Part shown: positions 9,250-17,222 of the stretch, in pieces
How positions within the stretch are numbered: the first letter of the stretch is position 1
How the letters are laid out: each line of letters starts with the position of its first letter
From: Pararhizobium sp.
GTDB lineage: Bacteria; Pseudomonadota; Alphaproteobacteria; Rhizobiales; Rhizobiaceae
Direction of reading: 5' to 3'
DNA: 64,000 bases
Assembly: GCA_030655075.1 (NCBI GenBank)
Contig: JAURWE010000046.1
Location: 186,001 to 250,000, forward strand
Notes under the pieces: model-generated
Seen by the model: the letters and a program-made list of their open reading frames with translations, nothing else
What the model was told of the DNA's origin: nothing
Databases searched by the model: none
Program-made: the position numbers and the translations under genes

Positions 9250-9398
9250 GGGTTTCTCCGGGTGGAATGTCGTGCACATTCCGTTTGGTGCATGATTATT
9301 TTCCTATCGCAAAAAAGAGAACAAGACAAGAACAAACTGCGCCGACCGCCAAAAAACCAGCTGTGGCAATTCCGGTTGCAATGCGATATTGACCATCC

Positions 9399-9917
9399 AT
9401 GCTGACGATCATCCTGGAGAACCGGAACAACGAGGCCGAGCTCGCGCAGACATTGTCCGTGCTTGTTGCCGGTGCCATCGACGGGCTGGTGAGCGACGTG
9501 ATCATCCTCGATCATGGCTCGCGAGACGGGTCGTCGCTGGTCGCCGATGCGGCCGGCTGCCGGTTTCACACGAGCTGGGACCTTCGCGAAATCATTCTGT
9601 CGGCGCGCGGAACCTGGCTCCTTCTGGTCGAGCCCGGCGCCCGTCCGGGCAATGGCTGGATCGAGGAAGTGTCGGAATATGTGGCGCTGAACACGGCACC
9701 CGCCCGCTTTTCGCCGTCGCGGACCTACCGCCGCCCGTTCTTCAGACGTCTCGGCCGCAGGCCTGCGCCGCTGGAACAGGGCTTTCTCCTCAGCAAGCGC
9801 CAGGCAACGGCGCTGGTGCGTCCGGGGATGGATCTGCCCGCCCTGGCGACGGGTCTGGCCGTGCGCAAGCTGGCGACCGAACTTGTGCCGGCCTGGGTGC
9901 TGGCCGGCCGGCGTTAG
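9399..9917 (+). CDS. Glycosyltransferase family 2-like protein, short
   Basis: A 172-residue protein starting MLTIILENRNNEAELAQTL. The N-terminus resembles the nucleotide-binding fold of GT-A glycosyltransferases, with VSDVIILDHGSRDGS in the place of the VVDDGSxDxT motif and a later LLVEPGARPGNGWIEE where the DxD region would fall. It is half the usual GT2 length, lacks a clear DxD, and has no membrane segment, so enzymatic activity is doubtful. Its last four bases overlap the end of moaB on the other strand, so the two genes are tail to tail. Confidence 0.6.
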   Translation: MLTIILENRNNEAELAQTLSVLVAGAIDGLVSDVIILDHGSRDGSSLVADAAGCRFHTSWDLREIILSARGTWLLLVEPGARPGNGWIEEVSEYVALNTAPARFSPSRTYRRPFFRRLGRRPAPLEQGFLLSKRQATALVRPGMDLPALATGLAVRKLATELVPAWVLAGRR

Positions 9918-10465
9918 CTGTTCCCGCGCTTTAGGTGCTCCAGCAGCCTCGGCATGATTTCGATGAAATTGCAGGGCATGTGCCGGTAGTCGAGCTGTTG
10001 CTGCAGAATGCCGTCCCAGGCATCCTTGCACGCACCGGGAGAGCCCGGCAGCACGAAGACGAAGGTGGCGTTGATCAGGCCTGCCGTGGCGCGGGACTGG
10101 ACGGTCGAGGTGCCGATCTTGTCGTAGGAAATCCGGTGGAAGACCGCCGAAAAACCCTCCATGCGCTTTTCGAACATCGGCTCGAGCGCCTCCGGCGTCA
10201 CGTCGCGGCCGGTAAAGCCGGTGCCGCCGGTGGTGATCACCACGTCGATATCCCTGGCATGGGTCCAGGCCATCACCTGCGCGGCAATCCGGTCGCGGTC
10301 GTCAGGCACGATGTTGCGCGCCGCCAGCCGGTGACCGGCCTCCTCGATGCGCTGAGCCAGCACGTCGCCGGAGCGGTCGTCGGCAAGCGTGCGTGTGTCG
10401 GAGACGGTGAGCACGGCAATGCCAACCGGGACAAAAGGTTTTGTTGCGTCGATCCCGGGCATCAT
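9914..10465 (-). CDS. moaB: Molybdenum cofactor biosynthesis protein MoaB
   Basis: A 183-residue MoaB/MogA-fold protein, involved in adenylylation of molybdopterin in Moco synthesis. The family core is clear: VLTVSDTR, then VVITTGGTGFTGRDVTPEA, which contains the TGGTG loop and the conserved aspartate, and FVLPGSPGACKDAW near the C-terminus. The start overlaps the ispE stop by four bases (ATGA), so translation is probably coupled to ispE. There is a functional link in the window to the modABC/modE molybdate genes about 28 kb away, though they are not co-transcribed. Confidence 0.93.
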   Translation of the reverse strand: MMPGIDATKPFVPVGIAVLTVSDTRTLADDRSGDVLAQRIEEAGHRLAARNIVPDDRDRIAAQVMAWTHARDIDVVITTGGTGFTGRDVTPEALEPMFEKRMEGFSAVFHRISYDKIGTSTVQSRATAGLINATFVFVLPGSPGACKDAWDGILQQQLDYRHMPCNFIEIMPRLLEHLKRGNS

Positions 10466-11364
10466 GCTCCCCCTCTGGCCGTTTCGGTTGCGGCAATGTA
10501 CCAGCCCGGATGCGCTGCTTCCAGCCTGCCGGCGGCGGCCTCGGCCTCTGCTGCCGTCTCGAAAATTCCAAAACAGGTTGCGCCCGAGCCAGACATGCGC
10601 ACAAGCCGCGCCCCTTGCCCGGAAAGAGCCGAGGAGACAGCGCCGATCTCCGGCGCATGGCCGGTCGCAGGGGCTTCCAGGTCATTGCGCATGCCTGAGA
10701 GGGCATCGATCCAGCCGTCGAACGTGAGTGCGCCCTCTGGCAGCACCAGCGGCGGGTTCGTCTTGCTGGCGAGCGAGCCGAAGATCGCCGGTGTCGAAAC
10801 CGCAACCAGCGGATTGACCAGCACCAAGGCAAAGCCCGGAAGATTGGCCACAGGAACGATCTCCTCGCCGATGCCGCCGGCAAACAGCGGCCGCCCGGTC
10901 AGACACATCGGCAGGTCTGCGCCAAGCGTTAGCCCGAGCTCTTTCAGCGCCGTCAGCGAAAGACCGCCGTCCCACAACTGGTTGAGGCCGGAGAGCACAG
11001 CGGCCGCATCGGCCGAGCCGCCGCCGATACCGGAGGCGACAGGCAGGGTCTTGTCCAGATGGATGTGAACCTGTGGGGCCGAGCGCCCCAGCGCCTCGAG
11101 ATGAGACCGCAGCAGATCACGCGCGAGCAAAACCAGATTGCCACCGCCGGCATCAGTGCCTGTTGGCAGACCCTCGGCAAAACGGCCTGACATCGTGAAC
11201 TGGTCTTCCCCGGAAGCCGAAAACCGCAGGCGGTCGCCGCACCGGTCTCCCGTTGCGGCGAATGTCACCAGGCTCTGCAGCAGATGATAGCCGTCTGCCC
11301 GCCGGCCCGTGACGTGAAGCGCCAGATTGATCTTTGCCCAGGCCGTTCTCTCCATGCGAGCCAA
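10462..11364 (-). CDS. ispE: 4-(cytidine 5'-diphospho)-2-C-methyl-D-erythritol kinase
   Basis: A 300-residue GHMP kinase of the non-mevalonate isoprenoid pathway that phosphorylates CDP-methylerythritol. The N-terminal substrate block AWAKINLALHVTGRRADGYH is present, as is the GHMP ATP-binding loop PVASGIGGGSADAAA at about residues 108-122. The C-terminal motif ARLVRMSGSGATCFG is also seen. An alternative start, MERTAW, lies 9 bases downstream. Two further isoprenoid genes occur in the window (dxs and a polyprenyl synthase), and the latter lies just upstream of the TPR gene on the same strand. Confidence 0.96.
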   Translation of the reverse strand: MARMERTAWAKINLALHVTGRRADGYHLLQSLVTFAATGDRCGDRLRFSASGEDQFTMSGRFAEGLPTGTDAGGGNLVLLARDLLRSHLEALGRSAPQVHIHLDKTLPVASGIGGGSADAAAVLSGLNQLWDGGLSLTALKELGLTLGADLPMCLTGRPLFAGGIGEEIVPVANLPGFALVLVNPLVAVSTPAIFGSLASKTNPPLVLPEGALTFDGWIDALSGMRNDLEAPATGHAPEIGAVSSALSGQGARLVRMSGSGATCFGIFETAAEAEAAAGRLEAAHPGWYIAATETARGGA

Positions 11365-11375
11365 GTTGCGGCCGC

Positions 11376-13574
11376 TTATGGTTTGGCGGCCGGCAGCTTG
11401 ATGATCTGGCCCGGATAGATCAAGTCGGGGTGTTTGACCAGCGTCGGGTTCAGCGACAGGATGTCATTGAGCCGCTCGCCGTCGCCCAGCGTCTGCTTGG
11501 CGATCTCCCAGAGTGAATCGCCCTTGGCCACCGTATGCATGATGTCGGCAGCGACCGCGTCCTGCTTGGTAGTGGCTTCGCCTGTTTCGGCCGCGTTCTT
11601 CGTGTCAGCACCCTGTGCAGCATCGTCAGGCACGGGCATCTTGGCGTCGCGCTGCTTTTCTGCGGGCTCTGCGCCGACAACCGGCTCCTGCTTGGTGGTC
11701 GTTTCGTTCTGCGTGCCGGCCGGGTCGCGTTTTTCAGCCGGCTTTTCGTCCAGCGGCGCGGAGCCGCGCGTCTTCAGCGCGTCATCCTTCTTCACCGGCT
11801 GGGTCGTGTTGTCGGCAACCTGCACGGTGGCAACCGGCAGACCGTTCTTGATCTTGTCGTTGATCTTGGTGACCTCGGGCAGTTCCGGCTTCAGGCCCAG
11901 CGCCCGCTTCCACTGGAAGCCGGCCTCCAGCTTGCGGCCGACCTGCCAGTAGGCGTCGCCCAGATGGTCGTTGATCGTCGGGTCGCCGGCCTTCAGCTCG
12001 GCAGCCTTCTCAAGCTCGGACACGGCATCGGAAAACTTGCCGAGCCGGTAATAGGCCCAGCCGAGCGAATCGACGATATAGCCGTCATCAGGCTTCAGCT
12101 CGACCGCACGGCGGATCATGCTCATGCCTTCGTCGAGATTGATGTTCATGTCGATCCAGGAATAACCCAGATAGTTCAACACCTGCGGCTGTTCGGGGTT
12201 CAGTTCCAGCGCCTTGCGGAAGCTCGGCTCGGCGATGTCCCACTTCTTCAGGCGCTCGTAGGCGATGCCGCGCTGGAAGAACACCGTCCAGTTGGTCTTG
12301 TTGGGAATGGGACCGATGACCTTGACGGCGCGGTCGTAGACCTCGGCCATGGCCGCATAGTCCTTGGCTTCCGACAGCACGCTGCCATAGGCCAGATAGC
12401 TCCGGATGTCGCTCGGATCGGCGTCGATCAGCGCGTTGAGGTGCTTCTTGGCCTCGTCGGTCTTGCCGGTGGTGGCAAGCGCCAGGCCGAGTTGCAGCTC
12501 GGACACCCGCCGCATCGGTGAATTCTCGGGCACGCTGCGGTAAAGCGCGATCGCCTTTTCCGGCTTCTTGGTGGTTTCCGCCAGGCCGCCCAGCATCACC
12601 AGCGTATCGGCGCTGGCCGGATCGAGCGCGCGCGACGATTGCAGGTAGAGCGAAACGATGTCTTCCGCACCTGCCCGGTTCAGCGCACCACCGATCGAAA
12701 ACAGCACGCCGGCAGCGCCCTGTGTCGCGTCCTTGACCTGCTGTTCCTGCGGTTCGCCCTTTTCGATGCTTTCGCGCAGCGCTTTCAGCGGCGAATAATT
12801 GCTGACCATATTGTCGCCGACAGCCAGCGCATCGAGCGCCTTCTGCTTGTTGCTGGCCGTGGCCTCAAGCCGTGCCAGCGCGACGACGGCGCGCATGAAC
12901 GTATCGGGCGCCGCACCACCGGCTTCGCGGTTGGTCACCGCTTCATTCAGCAGCGTGCGGGCCGTGTCCGTATCGCCGGATGCAAGCGCGATGGCGCCAC
13001 CATTGTAATTCTTGAACAGGTCGAACCATTCTGGGCCTTCCATGCCGCGGATCAGCGCGAGCGCGTCCTTTTCCTTGCCGCCGCCCATCTTGGCCCAAGC
13101 CTGCAGAAGGCCGTTCATCAGCCGGTCAAGGTCGTTTGGACCGGAATAGTTGAGGATTTTTTCGGCCGAACCGTAGTCCTTCTGCCGGATTGCCTCGATC
13201 GCCCGCACGATCGTCGTGATGCGCTCGACGGAGGCGTCGGATTTCAGCTCTTCGGCAAGGGCGGCCCCCTCCTCGAAATGGCCGTTCATCAGCTGCGTGA
13301 TCATCAGCCGCTGCTTGACGTCGATATTGTTGGGCTCGAAACCGAGCGCGATCTTGTAGAGCTTGATGGCAGTATCGAGGTCGCCGTCGACATCGGCCGT
13401 GCGGGCTGCGAGGAACGCGCCCGAGAAGCTGCTGACGATCGAGTCATCGAACGGCGCGGTCTTTTCCACAGCCGGTTTGCTGTCTTGAGCAAGGCCCACA
13501 GTCGTTGCCGATACGGAGGCGAACGCCACGAGAGCAGCACCGCAAAGGAGACGAAGACGCTGTTTTTGCCGCAT
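11376..13574 (-). CDS. Secreted or membrane-anchored TPR-repeat protein with C-terminal LysM domain
   Basis: A 732-residue protein. Residues 1-29 form a signal peptide (basic start, then LLCGAALVAFASVSATTVGLA). About residues 45-580 consist of tetratricopeptide repeats, e.g. LNYLGYSWIDMNINLDEGMS and DSLGWAYYRLGKFSDAVSEL. A charged, Lys/Glu/Pro-rich linker (about 590-675) leads to a C-terminal LysM module, HTVAKGDSLWEIAKQTLGDG ... LIYPGQIIKLP. TPR proteins of this type often act as periplasmic scaffolds. The LysM part suggests peptidoglycan binding, so the protein probably bridges the wall and a protein complex. The two-domain architecture is seen directly; the partners are unknown. It ends 11 bases upstream of ispE on the same strand. 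Confidence 0.85.
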   Translation of the reverse strand: MRQKQRLRLLCGAALVAFASVSATTVGLAQDSKPAVEKTAPFDDSIVSSFSGAFLAARTADVDGDLDTAIKLYKIALGFEPNNIDVKQRLMITQLMNGHFEEGAALAEELKSDASVERITTIVRAIEAIRQKDYGSAEKILNYSGPNDLDRLMNGLLQAWAKMGGGKEKDALALIRGMEGPEWFDLFKNYNGGAIALASGDTDTARTLLNEAVTNREAGGAAPDTFMRAVVALARLEATASNKQKALDALAVGDNMVSNYSPLKALRESIEKGEPQEQQVKDATQGAAGVLFSIGGALNRAGAEDIVSLYLQSSRALDPASADTLVMLGGLAETTKKPEKAIALYRSVPENSPMRRVSELQLGLALATTGKTDEAKKHLNALIDADPSDIRSYLAYGSVLSEAKDYAAMAEVYDRAVKVIGPIPNKTNWTVFFQRGIAYERLKKWDIAEPSFRKALELNPEQPQVLNYLGYSWIDMNINLDEGMSMIRRAVELKPDDGYIVDSLGWAYYRLGKFSDAVSELEKAAELKAGDPTINDHLGDAYWQVGRKLEAGFQWKRALGLKPELPEVTKINDKIKNGLPVATVQVADNTTQPVKKDDALKTRGSAPLDEKPAEKRDPAGTQNETTTKQEPVVGAEPAEKQRDAKMPVPDDAAQGADTKNAAETGEATTKQDAVAADIMHTVAKGDSLWEIAKQTLGDGERLNDILSLNPTLVKHPDLIYPGQIIKLPAAKP

Positions 13575-13731
13575 AATGTACCTTTCATAGCAGGGCGCCG
13601 TTCATGCGGCACACCTGTCCGGCCGATCCGGAATCGGTTCAAATCACCTGAGCGTTTGCGGCAACAGAATGGCTTTTTTGGCGCATCGCGGCAACAAAAT
13701 CATTCTGGGGTGCAAAACGCCGCCCAGCATG

Positions 13732-14748
13732 TCAGTTCACACGGTCGATACAAAAGTCGATCACCTCGAGCAGCGCCGATTTCCAGGCATTATCGGGCAA
13801 CGGCGCCAGTGCGTCACGGGCAATGGTGCCGTAATGCTCGGCCCGGGCGATCGTATCGGACAGGCCGCCGTAGCGGTTGATAAGGCCGAAAGCCCGTTCC
13901 AGGTTGGCGTCGCTGCTGTTGCCGCCCTCGATCGCGTCGCGCCAGAAGGCGCGCTCGTCAGCGGTACCGCGGCGGTAAGCCAGAATGACAGGCAGCGTGA
14001 TCTTACCCTCGCGGAAATCGTCGCCGGTGTTCTTGCCGAGATCGGCTGCCTTGCCGCCATAGTCGAGCACGTCGTCGACCAGTTGGAAGGCAAGGCCAAG
14101 GTTCATGCCGTAGGATTTCAGAGCGTTGCGGCTGGCCTTATCGGTCTTGGCGACGATCGGGCCGACTTCGGCGGCAGCGGCGAACAGCGCCGCCGTCTTC
14201 GCCTTGATGACAGAGAGATAGTCGTCTTCCGTCGTTTCCATGTTCTTGGCGACCGAAAGCTGCAGCACTTCGCCTTCGGCGATGACAGAGGCCGCCGTCG
14301 ACAGCACGTCGAGCGCCGGCAGCGAGCCGACGTCGACCATCATGCGGAAGGCCTGGCCCAACAGGAAATCGCCGACCAGAACGCTCGCCTGGTTGCCCCA
14401 GATCATCCGGGCCGTCGACTTGCCGCGGCGAAGGTCGCTCTCGTCCACCACGTCGTCGTGCAGCAGCGTCGCCGTGTGCATGAATTCGACGCTGGTGGCG
14501 AGCTTGATATGCGCATCGCCCTCGAAGCCGAACATGGAGGCGGATGCCAGCGTCAGCATCGGCCGCAGGCGCTTGCCGCCGGACGAGATCAGGTGGTTGG
14601 CCACCTCGGGGATCATCTGAACGTCGGAGCCGGCCTTCGACAGGATAAGCTGGTTCACCCGTTCCATGTCGGCCCTGGTCAGGTCAACAAGCGGCTTTAC
14701 CGAAGCCTGTTTGTTTTTGCTGTCTTCCAGCGGTATCACTACGCCCAA
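13732..14748 (-). CDS. ispB: Polyprenyl (octaprenyl/decaprenyl) diphosphate synthase
   Basis: A 338-residue trans-isoprenyl diphosphate synthase that makes the side chain of ubiquinone. The first aspartate-rich motif is LLHDDVVDESDLRRG and the second is LAFQLVDDVLDYGG; together they bind the Mg-diphosphates. The block NQASVLVGDFLLGQAF is typical of the long-chain subgroup. The small residues before the first motif (HTATLLHDD) suggest a long product; alphaproteobacteria commonly make C50. It is divergent from the DUF2007 gene and related in pathway to ubiA, dxs and ispE in this window. Confidence 0.92.
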   Translation of the reverse strand: MGVVIPLEDSKNKQASVKPLVDLTRADMERVNQLILSKAGSDVQMIPEVANHLISSGGKRLRPMLTLASASMFGFEGDAHIKLATSVEFMHTATLLHDDVVDESDLRRGKSTARMIWGNQASVLVGDFLLGQAFRMMVDVGSLPALDVLSTAASVIAEGEVLQLSVAKNMETTEDDYLSVIKAKTAALFAAAAEVGPIVAKTDKASRNALKSYGMNLGLAFQLVDDVLDYGGKAADLGKNTGDDFREGKITLPVILAYRRGTADERAFWRDAIEGGNSSDANLERAFGLINRYGGLSDTIARAEHYGTIARDALAPLPDNAWKSALLEVIDFCIDRVN

Positions 14749-14814
14749 CGATCCGGACTCCTGTTTGTTGCGGAAGAACCATAGGAAGCGGCCGGAGCGG
14801 CGGCAAGAGGCGAA

Positions 14815-14848
14815 TTGTCCCGTTCACCTTCAATTTGTCCCGTTCACC
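14815..14848. repeat. Two direct repeats of 14 bp in the divergent ispB/DUF2007 promoter region
   Basis: The sequence ttgtcccgttcacc occurs at 14815-14828 and again at 14835-14848, a period of 20 bases (about two helical turns). It lies between the divergent starts at 14748 and 14876. This spacing is compatible with tandem binding of a regulator to one DNA face, but it could also be a simple duplication. Confidence 0.6.
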
Positions 14849-14875
14849 ATAATTTGCGAAGAGAAAGACCTGCGC

Positions 14876-15097
14876 ATGATTGAACTCATCAGGACCAACG
14901 ATGCGGTCCTCCTGTCCTTTGTCGAAAGCCTGATGAAGGAGGCAGGTATTCTGCATTTCATCGCCGACAGCAACATGAGCATCCTGGATGGCTCGATCGG
15001 GCTCCTGCCGCGCCGCTTCATGGTCGAGGGCGACCGGGAAGAGGAAGCCCGCCAGATCATCCGCGATGTCGGTCTCGAAGCGGAACTGCGGGACTGA
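14876..15097 (+). CDS. DUF2007 domain small protein (putative signal-transducing protein)
   Basis: A 73-residue protein starting MIELIRTNDAVLLSFVESLM. The fold pattern fits the DUF2007 family: short beta-alpha-beta with an LLKEAGI-like helix, then the RRFMVEGDREEEARQIIRD block. Family members are often found beside methyltransferase genes and have no established function; a ligand-binding or signal role is only proposed. The gene ends 7 bases before the TrmN6-like methyltransferase start, so the two are almost certainly co-transcribed. The ATG at 14876 has gagaaag about 9 bases upstream. Confidence 0.8.
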   Translation: MIELIRTNDAVLLSFVESLMKEAGILHFIADSNMSILDGSIGLLPRRFMVEGDREEEARQIIRDVGLEAELRD

Positions 15098-15104
15098 GCC
15101 AACG

Positions 15105-15875
15105 ATGACCGACACGCACACGATCGATGCCTTCCATCGCGGCCGGTTCCTCATCGCCCAGCCGCTCGGGCAGGGGCACCGCTCCGGCGTCGATGCCATG
15201 CTGCTGGCCTCGCTGGTCGATGCCAAAGGCCCAGTCAGCGTCGCCGATCTGGGCGCCGGCTCTGGCGCTGCGGGCATGGCGGTCGCCTCGCGGCTGGCTG
15301 CTGCCAGCGTACTGCTTGTCGAGCGCTCGCCGGTCATGGCTGCCTACGCCCGCCAGAGCCTCGACATTCCTGACAATGCCGCCTTTGCCGGCCGCATGCT
15401 CGTTCTCGAAGCCGATGTCGCTCTGGCCGGAAAGGCGCGTGTCGCCGTCGGTCTTGCCGATGAGGTCCACGATCACGTTATCATGAACCCGCCCTTCAAC
15501 AACGGCTCCGACCGCACGACGCCGGATCCATTGAAAGCCGAGGCGCATGCGATGACGGAGGGACTGTTTTCCGCCTGGCTGAAGACCGCAGGCGCCATCA
15601 TGAAACCCGGCGGCCAGCTTTCGCTGATCGCCCGGCCGCAATCGGTGGCCGATATCGTCGATGCCTGCGGCAAACGCTTCGGCGGTATCGAGATTACGCC
15701 GGTGCATCCGCGCCCGGGCGAAAATGCCGTGCGCATTCTGGTGACGGCTATCAAGGGCAGCCGGGCGCGCCTGTCGCTGCGGGCGCCGCTGGTCATCCAT
15801 GAGGGCCCTGGCCATGCCTTTTCCGCCACCGTCGACGATCTCAACAACGGCCGCATCGCCTATCGCCGCAAATGA
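15105..15875 (+). CDS. tRNA1(Val) adenine-N6 methyltransferase-like protein (TrmN6)
   Basis: A 256-residue class I SAM-dependent methyltransferase. Motif I is VADLGAGSGAAGMAV; the acidic motif II end is LLVERSP. The catalytic motif IV is NPPFNNG, characteristic of N6-adenine or amino methylation. The N-terminal DAFHRGRFLIAQPLGQGHRS with HRSGVDAMLLA matches the TrmN6/YfiC group, which modifies A37 of valine tRNA. The exact RNA target is inferred from the family. It forms a pair with the DUF2007 gene. Confidence 0.85.
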   Translation: MTDTHTIDAFHRGRFLIAQPLGQGHRSGVDAMLLASLVDAKGPVSVADLGAGSGAAGMAVASRLAAASVLLVERSPVMAAYARQSLDIPDNAAFAGRMLVLEADVALAGKARVAVGLADEVHDHVIMNPPFNNGSDRTTPDPLKAEAHAMTEGLFSAWLKTAGAIMKPGGQLSLIARPQSVADIVDACGKRFGGIEITPVHPRPGENAVRILVTAIKGSRARLSLRAPLVIHEGPGHAFSATVDDLNNGRIAYRRK

Positions 15876-15956
15876 ATTTGGAAGCGGCCATTGCGTTCGC
15901 CTGCCCAATACATACATCCACAACCAGAGTGAAACACGGGTTGATGTGGAGTTGAG

Positions 15957-16823
15957 ATGGCCGGATTTTGGAAAAAGCTGCTGCCGAAGCGGTTTCGCAA
16001 GCAGGGCACGGTCATCCCGGTCGTCCGGTTGCATGGAACCATCATGGCCGGCGGCAGCCCGTTCCGGCCGGCTCTCAACCTGGCGACCGTAGCGCCGGTT
16101 CTCGAAAAAGCCTTTTCGATGAAGGATGCGCCAGCCGTGGCGATTTCCATCAATTCGCCGGGCGGCTCGCCGGTGCAGTCGCGCATGATCTATCAGCGCA
16201 TCCGCGATCTCGCCGTCGAAAAGAACAAGCGGGTCATTGTCTTCGTGGAGGATGTCGCAGCCTCCGGCGGCTATATGATCGCGCTCGCCGGTGACGAGAT
16301 CATCGCCGACCCGACCTCGATCGTCGGCTCCATCGGCGTCGTCTCGGGCGGTTTCGGCTTTCCGGAACTTTTGAAGAAGATCGGTGTCGAACGCCGCGTC
16401 TACACGGCCGGTCAGAACAAGGCGATGCTCGATCCGTTCCAGCCGGAAAAGGACGATGACATCGAATATCTGAAATCGCTGCAGCTCGAAATCCATCAGG
16501 TCTTCATCGACATGGTCAAGGCCCGGCGCGGCCACATGCTGGCCGATGATCCGACGATCTTTTCGGGCCTGTTCTGGTCGGGAACGCGCGGCCTTCAACT
16601 GGGGCTGATCGATGGTCTCGGCGATATGCGCGGCGAGCTGAAAAAGCGTTTTGGCGAAAAGACCCGCCTCGAACTGGTGAGTGCCGCACGCAGCCTGTTC
16701 GGCCGCAAGCAGGCGGGCGTGCTGCTGGCCTCCACCCTGCCGGAGCGCATCGCCGCGTCGGCGGTATCCGGTCTTGCCGAGGTAGCCGAGGAAAAGGCAT
16801 TATGGGGCCGCTACGGTCTTTGA
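15957..16823 (+). CDS. S49 family peptidase (SppA/SohB-like)
   Basis: A 288-residue serine protease of the signal-peptide peptidase A family. The catalytic serine lies in VEDVAASGGYMIALAGDEI (ASGGY), and the short form relies on a lysine in a second subunit or later in the chain. Other family blocks are the oxyanion segment AVAISINSPGGSPVQS and DPTSIVGSIGVVSGGFGF. There is no clear N-terminal membrane segment (the start is MAGFWKKLLPKRF), only a basic amphipathic leader, so it may associate peripherally with the inner membrane. It precedes a 63-residue membrane protein by 23 bases, probably as one unit. Confidence 0.9.
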   Translation: MAGFWKKLLPKRFRKQGTVIPVVRLHGTIMAGGSPFRPALNLATVAPVLEKAFSMKDAPAVAISINSPGGSPVQSRMIYQRIRDLAVEKNKRVIVFVEDVAASGGYMIALAGDEIIADPTSIVGSIGVVSGGFGFPELLKKIGVERRVYTAGQNKAMLDPFQPEKDDDIEYLKSLQLEIHQVFIDMVKARRGHMLADDPTIFSGLFWSGTRGLQLGLIDGLGDMRGELKKRFGEKTRLELVSAARSLFGRKQAGVLLASTLPERIAASAVSGLAEVAEEKALWGRYGL

Positions 16824-16846
16824 CGCAACGGACTGGGGGAGGGTGA

Positions 16847-17038
16847 ATGCCGCAGGTCATATTTCTTTTGCTGATCGGGGCCATCGCCTGGTTCGGTTAC
16901 AGGAAGTTCATCACGGATGCCGAAAAACTGACCCGCAACCGCAAGCGGCGGGATCAGGAGCAAAAAACCGGTGCGATCGGCACTCTGGTCAAGGATCCGG
17001 AGACCGGCGAGTACCGCTTGAAGAAGCCGGAAGAGTAA
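16847..17038 (+). CDS. Small conserved single-helix membrane protein
   Basis: A 63-residue protein with one N-terminal transmembrane segment (VIFLLLIGAIAWFGYRKFI) and a highly basic cytoplasmic tail (KLTRNRKRRDQEQK), ending in TLVKDPETGEYRLKKPEE. The C-terminal DPxTGEYR stretch looks like a conserved functional motif. The gagggtga sequence just upstream gives a clear ribosome-binding site, and the S49 peptidase gene ends 23 bases before. I know of no function; it may be an assembly or accessory factor of the neighbouring protease. Confidence 0.75.
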   Translation: MPQVIFLLLIGAIAWFGYRKFITDAEKLTRNRKRRDQEQKTGAIGTLVKDPETGEYRLKKPEE

Positions 17039-17222
17039 AGGATTTCAATCCTTCTCGCTGCATCAAGGTCAACAGGTAAGGTTAACGCGAAGTCCTGGCA
17101 GCTGTTCATATTTCGGCCGGTATTTTTGTGCGAAACTATTTTCGTCCACAACCGTAGATGCTTGCGAAAGCCCGCTCATGAGGGGTGGCGGATCATTGTT
17201 TTGAGTTAAGGAGGAGGCATGT

